DNA of 64,000 bases, taken from positions 29,268,716 to 29,332,715 of the forward strand of contig OZ022258.1 of the NCBI GenBank assembly GCA_963978905.1, written 5' to 3'. Made by a program: the position numbers and the translations under genes. Under the pieces are notes generated by a model. The model did no database searches. It was given only the letters and a program-made list of their open reading frames with translations, and had not been told where the DNA came from. Shown piece by piece: positions 11,011 through 22,400 of this stretch. Origin of the DNA: Trichostrongylus colubriformis (taxonomy: Eukaryota > Nematoda > Chromadorea > Rhabditida > Trichostrongylidae). Position 1 is the first letter of the stretch. Each line of letters starts with the position of its first letter.

Positions 11011-11262
11011 CCAGTTGGCTGGCGCACACTACTGCGCGCGATTCATGTGGATTACGTGCAATGCAAAATGGGTTCCATGCAAAGCGATTGAAGTATACCG
11101 ATACCGAAATGCTTTTTTATCACGCCATCTTCTCTGCTTTTTTGCAATTCAATAGCTCAGCTGAAAGCAGAGGGAAGGAAATTCGCTGTGGTCGGGCCGA
11201 ACACACCCATTTTGCACAACATCGCCATGAATCGCGCGCAGTAATCTGCGCCAGCCAACTGG
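11011..11262. mobile_element. CCAGTTGG-type MITE, copy 1
   Basis: The terminal inverted repeats are CCAGTTGGCTGGCGCACAC (then TACTGCGCGCGATTCATG) and the reverse complement ending AGCCAACTGG. The interior holds a second inverted block around CCATGCAAAGCG. The right end abuts a Helitron-like start that has lost its first three bases. Further copies: 13,643, 55,147 and 60,911, with a partial copy near 59,080. No target duplication could be fixed. Confidence 0.75.
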
Positions 11263-13560
11263 TACTATATATAATTCGCTTAGTATGTCTGTGTGTCTGT
11301 GTTTGTCCGTCTGTCACGAAATTCATATCTTGCGTCGCAGTTAAGCTGGGACCATGAATTTTACAAGTGATGTAGGGGGTGGCAAGGGGACACTAATGGT
11401 GGTGGACCGAAAGTGATAGCAACTGATAAGGGCTGATAAGGAGCCTCGGAAGACATATGTCGCCAAATCCATTTCGCCTTTCGCGTTGATCCAAGAGCAC
11501 TGACACTCACAGATGTTAAGCAGGGTGAGCCGGGGACATTAATGGTGGGTGACCCGCATTGATAACGGTTGATAAGATTCGATAAGGAGCGTAAAAAGGC
11601 TAGAGACGTCGAATCCGTTTCGCTTTTCGCATTGATCCTAGAGCGCACATGCTCACAAGTCTCTTGCGGAGTGGGATGGGGACATTGACTGTGGGTGATC
11701 CGGCTTGATAATGGTTGATAAGATTTGATAAGGAGCTCAAAAAGGCTTGAGTCGTCGAATCCGTTTAGCTTTTCGCATTGATCCGAGGGCGTTATTACTT
11801 ACAGGTGTTTTGCGGAGTGGGACGGGGACTTTGATGGTGGGTGATCCACACTGATAACGGTTGATAAGATTCGATAATGAGCGTAAAACGGCCAGAGTCG
11901 TCGAATCCGCTTCGCTCTTCGCATTGGTCCCGGAGCGTTCATACTCACAGGTGTTTTGCGGAGTGGAACGGGGACTTTGATGGTGGGTGATCCACACTGA
12001 TAACGGTTGATAAGATTCGATAATGAGCGTAAAACGGCCAGAGTCGTCGAATCAATTTCGCCTTTCGCGTTGATCCAGGAGCGCTGACACTCATGGGTGT
12101 TGAGCAGGGTGGGACGGGGACATTAATAGTGGGTGACCCGCATTGATAACGGTTGATAAGATTCGATAAGGAGCGTAAAAAGGCTAGAGACGTCAAATCC
12201 GTTTCGCTTTTCGCATTGATCCTAGAGCGCACATGCTCACAAGTCTCTTGCGGAGTGGGACGGGGACATTGACTGTGGGTGATCCGGCTTGATAATGGTT
12301 GATAAGATTTGATAAGGAGCTCAAAAAGGCTTGAGTCGTCGAATCCGTTTAGCTTTTCGCATTGATCCGAGGGCGTTATTACTCACAGGTGTTTTGCGGA
12401 GTGGGACGGGGACTTTGATGGTGGGTGATCCACACTGATAACGGTTGATAAGATTCGATAATGAGCGTAAAACGGCCAGAGTCGTCTAATCAATTTCGCC
12501 TTTTGGGCTGATCCCAGACGCAGGTATTCATGGGTGTTCTGAGTGTTGGGACAGGGACATTAATGTTGGGGGACTCGCATTGATAACGGTTGACAAGATT
12601 CGATAAGGAGCTTGAAATGGCTAGAGTCGTCGGATCCTTTTCGCTTTTAGCATTGATCCTAAGGCGTTCATACTCTCAGGTGTTTTGCGGAATGGTACGG
12701 GGACATTGATGGTGAGTGATCCAGCTTGATAACGGTTAATAAGATTTGCAAAGGAGCATGAAAAGGCAAATGTCGTCAAATTCGTTTCGCACTTCGCTTT
12801 GATCCGAGAGCAATACACTCATGGGTGTTCAGCACGGTGGGCCACGGACATTTATAAAATTTGATAAGGAGCATGAGTAGGCAAATGTAGTCAAATCCGT
12901 ATCGCCTCCGCGTAAATCCCATAACTCTGAATTTTATAACTGTTTAGGAGGGTGGGACGGGAACATCAATGGTGAGTGATTCAAATTGATGATGGTTGAT
13001 AAGATTCGATAAGGAGCGTGAGAAGGGAAATGTCACCAAGGCCGGTTCGCTTTTGCGGCTATCAGTGGAATGTCCACACTCGCAGGTATTGTAGGGTACG
13101 CGGACCTCAATGGTATTGTTGGGTACAGGGGCCTTACAGTGGCTGATAAGAACCGTTAGGAATTGGATGGGATAAAATCCTTTACAACGCTTACTGCTTC
13201 TATACGACCGCTTCAGCAAAAGCGTCTGATGTTCAGTGGCATTGGGTGAAGGTATTTTGTTTATGTTTTGATATTACTGTCCCATGTATCAACCGCTGAA
13301 TTGCCTAGCGATCCAAAAAATGGAGCATTTCCCTTGATACTGCGATCTACACTGATAATCATGATACAACCTACTTTTGTGATAGCAAAGCAAGCGGTTC
13401 ACTCGGAATCATTTTCTTATGCGTTACTAGCAGCAACAGTGGGTATCGACCGCTAGACTATGTAAGATTCCAAATATTGAAGCATGTTTACGAAAACGAT
13501 AAACATCGATAAGCGGGGTATGGATCTGCCATCAATGTGTAGGAATTAGATGCTCAGCAA
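11263..13560 (+). mobile_element. Helitron-like element with 146-bp tandem units (pair C)
   Basis: The start TACTATATATAATTCGC, a TGTCTGTGTG stretch and CACGAAATTCATATC lead into AAGCTGGGACC. There follow about ten imperfect units of 145-146 bp, each with a TTGATAAGATTCGATAAGGA block and CCGTTTCGCTTTTCGC. The tail comes last, with two ATCGACCGCT-type motifs. Compared with its partner 55,540-57,201 it carries about four extra units (581 bp). The short terminus and internal tandem repeats resemble non-autonomous Helitrons of the DINE type; no 3' CTRR end was identified. Confidence 0.65.
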
Positions 13561-13642
13561 GTGAAGGAATTGGTACCAATCGATGCAATCGAATACAAAA
13601 CTATCAACTTCATACTACCCAAAGTTCCAGTGATGACATAAA

Positions 13643-13898
13643 CCAGTTGGCTGGCGCACACTACTGCTAGTGGTTCATGTCGATAACGTGCAAAATGGGT
13701 TCGATGCAGAGCGACTGAAGTATATCAATACCGATCAATCACGCCATCTTCTCTGCTTTTTTCCAGTTCAATAGCTCAGCTGCAAGCAGAGGAAAGGAAA
13801 TTTCCGCTCAATTCCATGCACAACTGTGGTCGGGCCGATCAAACCCATTTTGCAAAACATGGCTAAATTGCGCGCAGTAGTGTGCGCCAGCCAACTGG
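13643..13898. mobile_element. CCAGTTGG-type MITE, copy 2
   Basis: A 256-bp element with terminal CCAGTTGGCTGGCGCACAC and the inverted copy GTGTGCGCCAGCCAACTGG. It is mirrored at 55,147-55,402 in the other arm of pair C, so it predates that duplication. Confidence 0.78.
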
Positions 13899-14225
13899 TG
13901 TTTTATACGCTGACTCTAGCACATCCTTCTCATCTGAAAAAACCATGTGCCCGGGTGAGAAATATTAGATCATGATAGACCACAAGACTGTTCTACTATA
14001 ATACAAATCCTACTTTACTCCGCTATTACAATCAGACGTCTTGTGCATTCCTGGACGTTTGAAATGGTTCGAATGTATCTTAGAAAGATCAAACCTAACA
14101 TTTGAAAAGAAGAAGCATTTTTGAATCCATCTTCTAAGCGCCGTAGCAGGTGATTTCTATCCGCTGTCCCTCCTTGAAATTTCCCTGAGGGATGCTACTC
14201 GGATGGTGCACCATATGCGGTTATG

Positions 14226-14486
14226 TTACGGGCGGCATCGTGGCCTCCGAGAGCAAACAGGGGGCCTGTGAGCCGTGGGGCGAACTTTTTGCTTCAGTCC
14301 GAATAGGTTCTCCGTCACATCATAAACGTCAACGAAAAACACTAAACGGATACTTGTTGCGAGGTTCGCATTCCTGATTGCATGTTGTAGGGATAGCCGA
14401 ACCGACCCATTCCAGGAGCTTTTATACTGCTGCGTTAAAATCATGCTGATATAATTGTTTCTAATCTGATCTTCGTCTTTTTCCAT
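14226..14486 (-). CDS. Unrecognised ORF (pair C left copy)
   Basis: An 86-codon frame that mirrors 54,558-54,824 with few changes. Its middle has a protein-like stretch ending FVDVYDVTENLFGLKQ. The stop is reached in repeat-like, arginine-rich sequence, so the end is doubtful. It lies downstream of the three-exon gene end on the same strand. No family is recognised. Confidence 0.3.
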   Translation of the reverse strand: MEKDEDQIRNNYISMILTQQYKSSWNGSVRLSLQHAIRNANLATSIRLVFFVDVYDVTENLFGLKQKVRPTAHRPPVCSRRPRCRP

Positions 14487-14537
14487 TCCAAATCACACTA
14501 CTGCGGTAGGTTTTATGTATTTCGTATCACATCGCCA

Positions 14538-15314
14538 TTAGTCAGCATCTATTTCTAGTACTGGCCGGTGATCCATCAATGAAAGCTCGGCATCACTCAG
14601 CTTCACAAACTTCTCGCCCTGCACCTTACAGCTTCCCCACCTCTCTTCTTTTCTGTAGATAATATGGTGGAAAACGATAAAGAATCTTGAAAGTGTATTC
14701 TTTGAGTTCCAGAGGGGGAGGAGTGGGAGGAGCGGATCGACAAGCCACTCATACGGTGACTTGAAAGTGGAGGACTAGGGAATTCACAGTTTGCTGAAAG
14801 GCAGGGATAAATTAAGTAATGGCATAGGGAAAACCAAAAGATGGCTGCGGGCTAAAATTTCAAATGCCTGTTTTGTCCCTGTTCGGGGAATGAAAATATC
14901 ATGGAATAAGGAAGCCATGTTTCTATTGAATAGTAGAGAAAAGAAAGATTTATTTCCTGCAAAAACTATGTGGACCTGTAATGCGAAAAAATTGTTTCTA
15001 CCACTGGGAACAGCCTATGAAGGATGTTTAGCTGGTCCACCGTCATACTCTTGTAATAGTTCACGACGCTGAAAATAACATCACAGAACGGACGGCTGAG
15101 GAAACTCGCTGCGACATACTTGATGAGTGCTTGTTGGGCGTGCCAAGGATCTTTTGAAGTTCTATGCGCATTTCCGTACAGCTGAAATCGTGAGCGTTAA
15201 CGTGAAAATACACATTCCTGTTATAATGAACAGCTCCCTTCTACCTACCTTTTGCATGAATGCGAAAGCTCCACGGTCTCTCCGTTTCAGCGTTTCGTAA
15301 TTATATCGAGTTTT
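14538..15314 (-). CDS. Unrecognised gene, 3' three exons (pair C left copy)
   Basis: Exons are 15314..15249 (66 nt), 15181..14976 (206 nt) and 14652..14538 (115 nt, stop TAA). Phases agree across both introns (67 and 323 nt), with acceptors GTTACAG, GATTTCAG and ATCTACAG and donors GTAGGT and GTCCAC. The 128 residues include a hydrophobic, helix-like stretch and an acidic end (LLEIDAD; here VLEIDAD). Intron and exon lengths are identical to those of the plus-strand copy at 53,730-54,506. Several substitutions change amino acids (for example Glu to Lys, Glu to Gln), so one copy may be non-functional. Upstream exons are lost at the repeat boundary near 15,395. Confidence 0.55.
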
Positions 15315-15394
15315 CTGTAACATACAGTAGAAAGGTCCGGAAAAACAAAGTCAACACACTTCATTCGCATCTCCTGCCGTTTCAAGAGCCACCC

Positions 15395-16053
15395 CCTAAC
15401 GTAACATGTTTTCCAGCATGGTGCGCGATAAGATGTCATCTCACAATCCATTCGTTGATGCATGATTCTTTTCGCAATGGGCCATACATTCTAGTATCAT
15501 ACAGCATTGTGGTGCTATTTGATCGCATTTTTCTTAATACTGCTCAAACAATTCCACTATATAGTATTCAGTATTCAGGTCATCATTTCAAGGGAGCCGG
15601 GAGGGACGAAGAGATGTCGGATCTGGGGTACATGTTACTAAAAAAACGCTCAGAAGACTTGACGTGTGACGAAATTCGCATTGAAAAAGCGCGGCTTGAG
15701 GTTTTATCACAATCACGGGCACTGCGAGTTATGCTGCCGTTCTTCCGCAGGGGGAGTTGCCGGTGAGGACAGGACGACGACCGCAACGGCTTATTCTACC
15801 CCTCGCCGTCTGTAATCTACCCCAAGAGCTAGTGACGTAGAGGGGCGCAAAAGAGAAGCATTGAAAATGGGGTTTGCTTCCAGGCCTCGCGATTTTTCGC
15901 CATCCTATTTCCTTCCTGCTTTACAGGGAGTGCCATGAAAAGTAATCTGCTCATGACTCACATTCGTCGAGAATACAAAACATAAGGAAACGAAAGAATA
16001 AAAGTTTTGGAGCAAAATATTCCCAAAATGTTCCTTGAAAAACAGGAGCAAGC
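15395..16053. repeat. 659-bp duplicated block (three copies)
   Basis: Starts at CTAACGTAACATG and ends at AAACAGGAGC. It recurs in direct orientation at 43,588-44,243 and inverted at about 52,990-53,645. It contains a sequence of the dispersed family with GCGCGGCTTGAGGTTTTATC and GGGGGAGTTGCCGG; the open frames through it (such as 15,260-15,766) are not convincing genes. No terminal repeats or target duplications were found. Confidence 0.8.
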
Positions 16054-16303
16054 TGTGACTACTATAATACTTTCACCTTCATCAAAATATGAGGCCTTAA
16101 GTCGGCGCAGTCGGGCTTCAGAGCACCTACGATATCAAGGACCGCTCAAAGCAGCGGAGCCAGGTTCCGTGGTAGGTCTTTCGTGAGAAGCTTCTCAAGG
16201 ATTGGTTCTTCGGTTCATGGAAGTAGAGCCCTTGCTCCTCGGATAACGCTGCTATGATCCGAAGTGTCATTTGTCATGCCTCAAATCTGCCTCCGAAGGG
16301 GTT

Positions 16304-16600
16304 TCAGTGGTAACAGCAAGTTATGATTCTTGGAAACGAAGGGCGCTGGGAACAAAAACGGAATTTCGAAGAACGCCACTCAATATGAGTCCACTCAGGT
16401 ACCCAGAGTGAACGGACCTTAGCAGAGTTGTAAACGAGGGCGACGAAATTTCGGATTTTGCTCAGTTGAGGTTGCTCACTCAGGACAAGCTCCCGTTCCT
16501 GCTCGTGCAGAAGGCTGTTACGGAGTTCAGGGATAAAGTGAGATCGCTCCTCAAATTGGGGATGAAAATACCTCATTAGAATCTGCTGAATTTCATCCAA
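16304..16600 (-). CDS. Unrecognised 98-codon ORF (pair C left copy)
   Basis: Sequence-identical to 52,442-52,738 in the opposite arm. The peptide has protein-like composition (QQILMRYFHPQFEERSHF near the start, WVPEWTHIEW towards the end). The frame opens upstream without a clear ATG or splice acceptor, so it may be an exon or part of an element's gene. No family is recognised. Confidence 0.35.
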   Translation of the reverse strand: MDEIQQILMRYFHPQFEERSHFIPELRNSLLHEQERELVLSEQPQLSKIRNFVALVYNSAKVRSLWVPEWTHIEWRSSKFRFCSQRPSFPRIITCCYH

Positions 16601-16966
16601 AGTTGGGTTAAATGGAAGTGAAAATTACTTTCTTGGCACGCCCTCTATTGCTGCACTGCAGAGCAACCCCACTACTATATTCCACAATTCACCTATCTAC
16701 ACCTAATTCACCTCGCGATAAATTGTGAGAGTTATCGCGCGTATTACAGGACGTAAGGGTCCTGGTTACCCACCAGTGAAGGAAAATAAATCGATACTCC
16801 TCATAAACACCAAAAATAAAGTCCCTGCCATCGGTCTCGTACGAGTATGGGAGATTAGAAATGAGTTTTTGCTAGATGATATTGCGTAAAATGCTACGAT
16901 ATCACCTGTTCTCCCCTGTTGAGGGTCAAATAAAGACCTCACCTCTACCTCTTCCTCTTTGAAATC

Positions 16967-18140
16967 TTCGCACACACTATGCAAAACTGGAATTTGGCCT
17001 CCGGCTTACTTTCAGCACACGATGTTGAAGGTTCTTAACAGCTTTAGAAGTAACGCAGTGTTTTTTGCATGTCCTTCCATAATGGCTCATTGCAGTGCAC
17101 GAGCTTGTACATCTCTCGACTCAGCATGCGACAAGTGTCGAGTTTTTTTCGGCTTATCAGAATCACCACAAACACTGCATAACGCGAAGCGTTCTCTAGT
17201 CACAATAAACTGGAGAACATCTGCAGTGGTGTAATTGTGTAACCACCGGCCAACACTGTTGATGCGCACTACAGTGGGATCAAGCCCGCGTAAAAATCCC
17301 AGAACGGTCAACGAATGGTTTCAGGCCGTCCGGTGTGATCAGGTTCGGAAAGCCGATAATCTTGACATGAGACATCAAAGTGTTTGATATTTACCACGTA
17401 CCGGAGTATCTCCGTGGTAAGGTGGTTCTGATACCATTCAGGAGCATCATGAATGGTAATATCAATGGGTTCACAGCTTCGTAAGAAGTGGGGAAGTGCA
17501 GAAGATACGACTTCACCCAGTGATATAAAATAGAGATTGAAGCCGATTATTTCACAACCAGCCTCAATGAGTGATAGGAGACCGGCCAGTCAAACATTGT
17601 CCGGCATCTCAAATAGCCAATTACCCTTTTTGCAAGCAATAGGTAGAATTGTGTCCACTTACCGCGAGCACTCCTTCTTCCTCGCATTTCCACTTCGAAT
17701 TCGGTATCTCGCACTGGTGTTCCTAAAAAAAAACCCCTTTTAGGATTAGAAAAACCCACACGGAAACCGATAAACTTCATAATTATGTGTAAAGGATTAG
17801 TACAAAGCAGAAGAATACAATTGACGAGATGTTGGAGAGTGACCTAGCCTCGTGTTGCCGTGCCAAGCCACGCCCGAGGTGATCTACCGGGGGATGTCCT
17901 ACGCATAGTTCGGCCTACCGATGGGCATAATAGCTGTAAGGGTCAGCGGCAACACCTTTGGAGAGGTCTTGTTGTTGTAGAAATGAGAGATAATTCGAGA
18001 GGGTTCCAGAGATTCTTTTTCATGTGGCAGGAAGGGATGTCAGCTTTAGCCTAAGCCTAAGAAGGAAGGAGCTTCGACATCGACGCAGAATTGCAGCTCG
18101 AGTAGGTCAAGAACTCTTGAAATAGTTGTCAAAGTGGGAA
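16967..18140. repeat. Pair D, left copy (direct repeat)
   Basis: Direct repeat of 59,163-60,335, about 1.17 kb and a few percent diverged. It starts at ATCTTCGCACACACTATGC and ends in GTTGTCAAAGTGGGAATG. The last 100 bp hold a fragment of the hAT-like MITE right end (CAGCTTTAGCCTAAGCCT, about 18,030-18,090). It contains a decayed ORF on the minus strand. Confidence 0.9.
17310..17600 (-). pseudogene. Decayed nematode-type ORF in pair D (left copy)
   Basis: The minus strand is open for about 90 codons (SLIEAGCEIIGFNLYFISL, then DITIHDAPEWYQNHLTTEIL) to a TGA at 17,310. In the other copy the same codon is CGA and the frame continues; conversely the other copy has TGA where this one has CGA (Leu-Arg-Ser-Cys region). 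Reciprocal CGA-to-TGA changes imply a once-open ancestral frame. The layout is loosely reminiscent of regions following F-boxes in nematode proteins, but I cannot assign it. Confidence 0.4.
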
Positions 18141-18586
18141 TGGACCGTTGAGATTACAGATGTAGGCATCGGTGTAGATATATATGCTATGTTCAAAATT
18201 TGAGCTCAATCCATCCGGTATGAACCGAGATACGGACCCATGAACTTGTTGACGGGGGTGCTGGAGCAGTGCGGCGCTTTTCACGGCCTCCCAGCACGCA
18301 GACGATGAGACGATCCCGGCCGCCAAGTCGAGTAAGGAAGCCGTGAACAGGCGGCTACTTCGAGTTTTGAGCGTTTCCTCGAAGAGTCCCGTTGAAGAAA
18401 AGTATAAGGGAAGAAGTGCAGGTTTCTTAGCAGCTAAATATCTCGCTTGCTACTGAACTTCATGTCTAGTTGGTGGCACCGTTGGATTCAGCATGTTTGA
18501 TTACATACATATGCAAAATTTGATTGAAATTGGTCCCATACTTTTTCCAAAATCTTCCATTCTTTTAAAAAACTGCTGACTCATCA

Positions 18587-18862
18587 ATGCCTAATGTGTT
18601 GGGTAAGGCATTGGACGCCCTGAGCGTCCGTCGGCCGCTCTCGGCGTCCAGTTTTTGGCTTGGCGGTGGTTTCAGTGCAGAGTGCCTTACCAGAAAAGCA
18701 CGCGTACTGTATTCAAAAAGTGGAGTGTGGTATGCACACTCCACTTTCGACGGCGGCTTTATACTGCAGTACTTTTTGTTAACGTGCGCATTTTGTCGCG
18801 GTGAATCTTCTTTTTTCTATTATTCTCGTTTCTCGTTATATACTAGATTTTTGTTTTATTAA
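18587..18862. repeat. Hairpin-rich repeat, copy 3
   Basis: Mirror of copy 1. The small hairpin is altered here (GTGGAGTGTGGTATGCACAC), so the arms no longer pair perfectly. The GGACGCC...GGCGTCC foldback is kept, with one loop-side change (CCTGAGCG for CCAGAGCG). Confidence 0.75.
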
Positions 18863-18878
18863 GAGAATTCTTTGAGTA

Positions 18879-19160
18879 GTGGGAGAAACAAAAAGGCCCC
18901 TCTTCAAACGGCTGGACGAACATCGCAGGGCCTTACATAACCCTACATCATATTTAAATAATAGTTTCTCCAAACATAGAACACAAAAACATGCCTACGA
19001 GGCGCCCCCTAACCTTATCGTTAGAGTACTGCACCGCTCCATCGAAAATACGGTGGAAAGAAAAATCCTTGAGGCACTGGAAATTAGAAGGTTATCCCCA
19101 GAGATAAATGGCAGAGACGAACTCACTGTGATTAGTTCAAGAGAGTCACGAACTGCGTGA
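18879..19160 (+). pseudogene. GIY-YIG endonuclease C-terminus of a Penelope-like element (copy 2)
   Basis: The same fragment as 7,480-7,761 on the opposite strand, with the Arg (KRLDEH), Glu (EALEI) and Asn (EINGRDEL) positions kept. It begins at the YIG motif, so the same 5' truncation is shared and predates the inverted duplication. A perfect 24-bp hairpin (19,127-19,179) overlaps the end of the frame. Confidence 0.8.
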
Positions 19161-19419
19161 CTCTCTTGAACTAATCACATGACTACAGTGTTATGCACTG
19201 TGGAATGAATGTGATACCAAACACTATCACAGTCACAGCACGTCTACGCTATTTAAGGGTTAGGTCAGGGTGGGTCGACCAATTCTGCTCCACTACCAAG
19301 GACCCCACCAAGGGTAAGGATAGTAACCCGGTGGCAGCAGTACGTCGGTTTAGTACAAATAAACCAGAGCGACTCTGAAATAGAGTCTCTCGATAGGTTT
19401 TAATTTGTACCATTTCAGG

Positions 19420-19475
19420 TTCATTGTGTACCAATTTGTACCAATTTGTACCATTTGTACCATTTGTACCATTTC
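19420..19475 (+). repeat. TGTACCATT microsatellite at the palindrome junction
   Basis: Short tandem runs of TGTACCAATT and TGTACCATT join arm B to arm A on the right side. The left side has 3.5 kb of unrelated sequence here (3,735-7,220). The tract grew from the TTTGTACCATTTCAGG end of the Penelope fragment. Confidence 0.85.
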
Positions 19476-22400
19476 ATGTTTTTCATTTCAGTGAAGCAAT
19501 CGCATTCTACTGTTTTGCTGTTCAACGTACATCATAATTGGTGTGACAAGTTCGATAGTGTGCGTACGTACTCTATCGTTCTCATTCAATCTACGGGTAC
19601 TAACAACGTCGCCTTCTCGCCTTCTTGAGGTCGTCTTTGCCACTGCCTTAGGAACATCTGCTGCCTGCATTACTATGCGTAAGTTCCTCTTTCTTCCAAG
19701 TTGATGTGCTTTTTTCGTTCATTAGTAAAGGAAATGGTCTTTCGCTTGATAAATGGAGATGTAAATCCTGCAGTTATATTTCTCCCTCTTGCATCATTCA
19801 AACTCGCATAGAATAGAGATAAGCGTTAGAAGAACTTAAAACCACAGGAAGCGGGAGCCTTTTATTTTTGTATTTAAATTATTGCTATCTAGTCTCCGTC
19901 TTTCATTCGCCCGCAGGTCACTTATGGTTATATACTATATCTGCTCTTGCTTGTCTCGGGTTAGCTCCGTGTGATGTATCTCGCAGGTTCCTATAGAAAT
20001 GCTGACTCCGCTAGGGATTCCCAGGAGAATCCACGAATTGTCGAAAAGAAACCGTGGGCCCCAGCGCTGTGGACGACCCTAAAGAGTGCAGTGGTCAGTG
20101 TTGTGATAATCGTGAAGCTGAACAGTAGTGTATGATGTTCCATTCAATGTCCCAGGATGTCTTATCATGAGGTGATATGATGTTCTCATGCGGTCATTAC
20201 AGCAGGACGGTCATAACTGAAATAACGTGAAGTTTTGCAAGGAAGGAGTCCCGCAGCTGTACTTATGAAGCCGTCTCATGTTGATACGGCTGGATGCACC
20301 CCAGAGAATAAGTATACATTTTGTTGCGTTTTCCAATAAATGCTTGATCCTTGGTAATGACTGTCCCTCTCACCAGGGGACAGGACTAGGTTTATTCGGT
20401 GTCTAGTCCAGTGTGAATGTGTAAGTACACCCTTACTAGCGTCGAAATTTGTGCCTTTTAGGGTGACGGTGAATGTTTGTATGGTGCTGATGTTAACGCA
20501 CAGTGGCCAACGAGCTTCCACAAATACATTTTTGGAGGTTTCAAGGCTCTCGCAGTAGCGACTTTTGACATATGTAGTCGTGGACGCTTTTGTTACATCT
20601 CAGCTCATAAAAAAAGGTCAAGCAATCATGGTGAAGAAGGACATTCAGCAAATAAACGAAATGCTAGACACATAAACTACGCAAGGCTTTGTTTAACAGA
20701 AGTGAGGTTGATTTCATTGGACACATGCTTTATTTCTAATATCCATAAGCCTGATACTTATCATTTTAGTGTGATGTTATGAAAAAAAGAGGATGTGAGA
20801 TTCCACGTACAGCTCCTTTTTGATACAATAGCTTGTGGTTGGATAGTCTAGGAATCGTTTTAATTCACTTTTTTAATTAGAGGTTTACGAATAGTCGTTA
20901 TTGTGAGAGCTGTGTAAGAGACCTCATGTAACCGCGAGATCACATAACAGATAGCCTTTCATGATGATATATATAGTACGAACGCAACATCAATGCTGCT
21001 ACTATACTTGGCTGCAACCCTGTTCCTACTGTTTGATCATTATTTCATTCTTAGTTTAAATAGCTATGAGTCACCTACTGACGAGTAGTAGCCGCATGTC
21101 CATATCTTGAAGTTGTATCCTGAGATTTTTCAGGGCGGGTCAATCACTCCTATTCAAGCAGACATAATTTTGGATTCAATTCCTAATGATCTCCTCGAGG
21201 AAGTATTATCAGGGAATGGGGGTACATTGCATGAGTGAGTATCACCTTTTGTATTGAAGCTTCATTTTCATTTCGCTCAAACAACCTTGTTTTTCAGATT
21301 CCAAGATGTTGTCATTGACATTTTAGGAACGCTTTTGCCTTCCTGTAGTGAGCCTACTTTTGAGAGGAATTATTCTTCGGTTCCTCTTCTGCTAGAACTC
21401 CTCAGAAAATCTGAGGAAATGGATTCTTTCAGTGACATATCCGGGTGCATTCTCTCTTTGCATATGGTACCACCTTTTTTGCAGTTGCTTAATCGCTTCG
21501 AAGGTTTCGAAATTAGCGAATTACGTCACTGTGTTTTTCTTGTCAGGTGGATAATTATGACCAAGCGAAGTAACCAAAACGAAATCCCTCGCAAAAGGCG
21601 CCCCTGCGCTGCGGCAGAGGCGGCCTTTATAGCTCCAGCCGCCTTTCTTGGCTCGGCCAGCCTTCTACCGACGAGCATCCCTGACTGGCTCGGGAGAGGG
21701 GCGGAGGAGCTGCGACATGGTTGGAGCGATTGCGGCGCGCTTTCGTGAACGGGAATGTCGCAGATCCTTTTCTAAACAGCTGATAACTTTTCTAGTGTTT
21801 TTGATTACTGATGGTTACCCGTACAGTTTGCGAGCTTTTCTTTTCTATTCTTTTTTCACTACTTCTCACTTGTTATCTTCCCTCATCCGCAGTTGGCAAT
21901 GGGATTCCTTCTAAGCTTTTGTATTGTATTCACGCTGTTTTTGTCCATCGACTACTTGACTACATGACGATGTGACTACATAACGAGTCGTTGAAGGAAT
22001 GGTAGTCCGCGTCGAGAATCAACGGTGTTAAGGGGGTCCTATTTCTCGGGTTCCTGACCACTTTCTTTCGTTTTCTCTGCAGCGTCGTACTACTGATTAT
22101 CTCGACCGTCATATTCACCAATTTCTTCAAATTCGTCCGAATTTTCCCTATAACTGCTCCTCAAGGCACAGTTGCGATGATTTTCGCACCGCGCCGCGCT
22201 CTATAAAAACTATAACGGTGCCGAAAAACAGAAAAGTGGATAAAAGATCAAAGGGAATTCTCCGAAACTCTAAAGATAACGTGCTGCGTTGCGACATTTG
22301 ACTGCGACGAGTTTACAGCTTAAAAGAAAGTATTTGCAAAGTTTTCTTGTGATAGTATATCCGATAGTTGCTCGTACTATGTGAATTTCCCCAATCCTAT

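Larger units (their letters stand above)
18080..19419. repeat. Palindrome B, right arm
   Basis: Reverse complement of 7,221-8,560. It ends at CCATTTCAGG. Its first 60 bp overlap the end of pair D, so the breakpoints of the two duplications share sequence at CTCGAGTAGGTCAAGAACTC. Confidence 0.92.

Noticed and set aside
12944..13219. ORFs in the satellite arrays (also 11,361-12,232 and 56,227-56,424)
   Set aside because: They are translations of tandem units and change with unit number.
15260..15766. A 168-codon ORF
   Set aside because: It crosses the boundary of the 659-bp block and lies opposite the better-supported minus-strand exon.
17860..18054. An rRNA-like or coding segment (CGAGGTGATCTACCGGGGG)
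   Set aside because: I could not match it to any rRNA region, and the frame is not kept in the second copy beyond chance.
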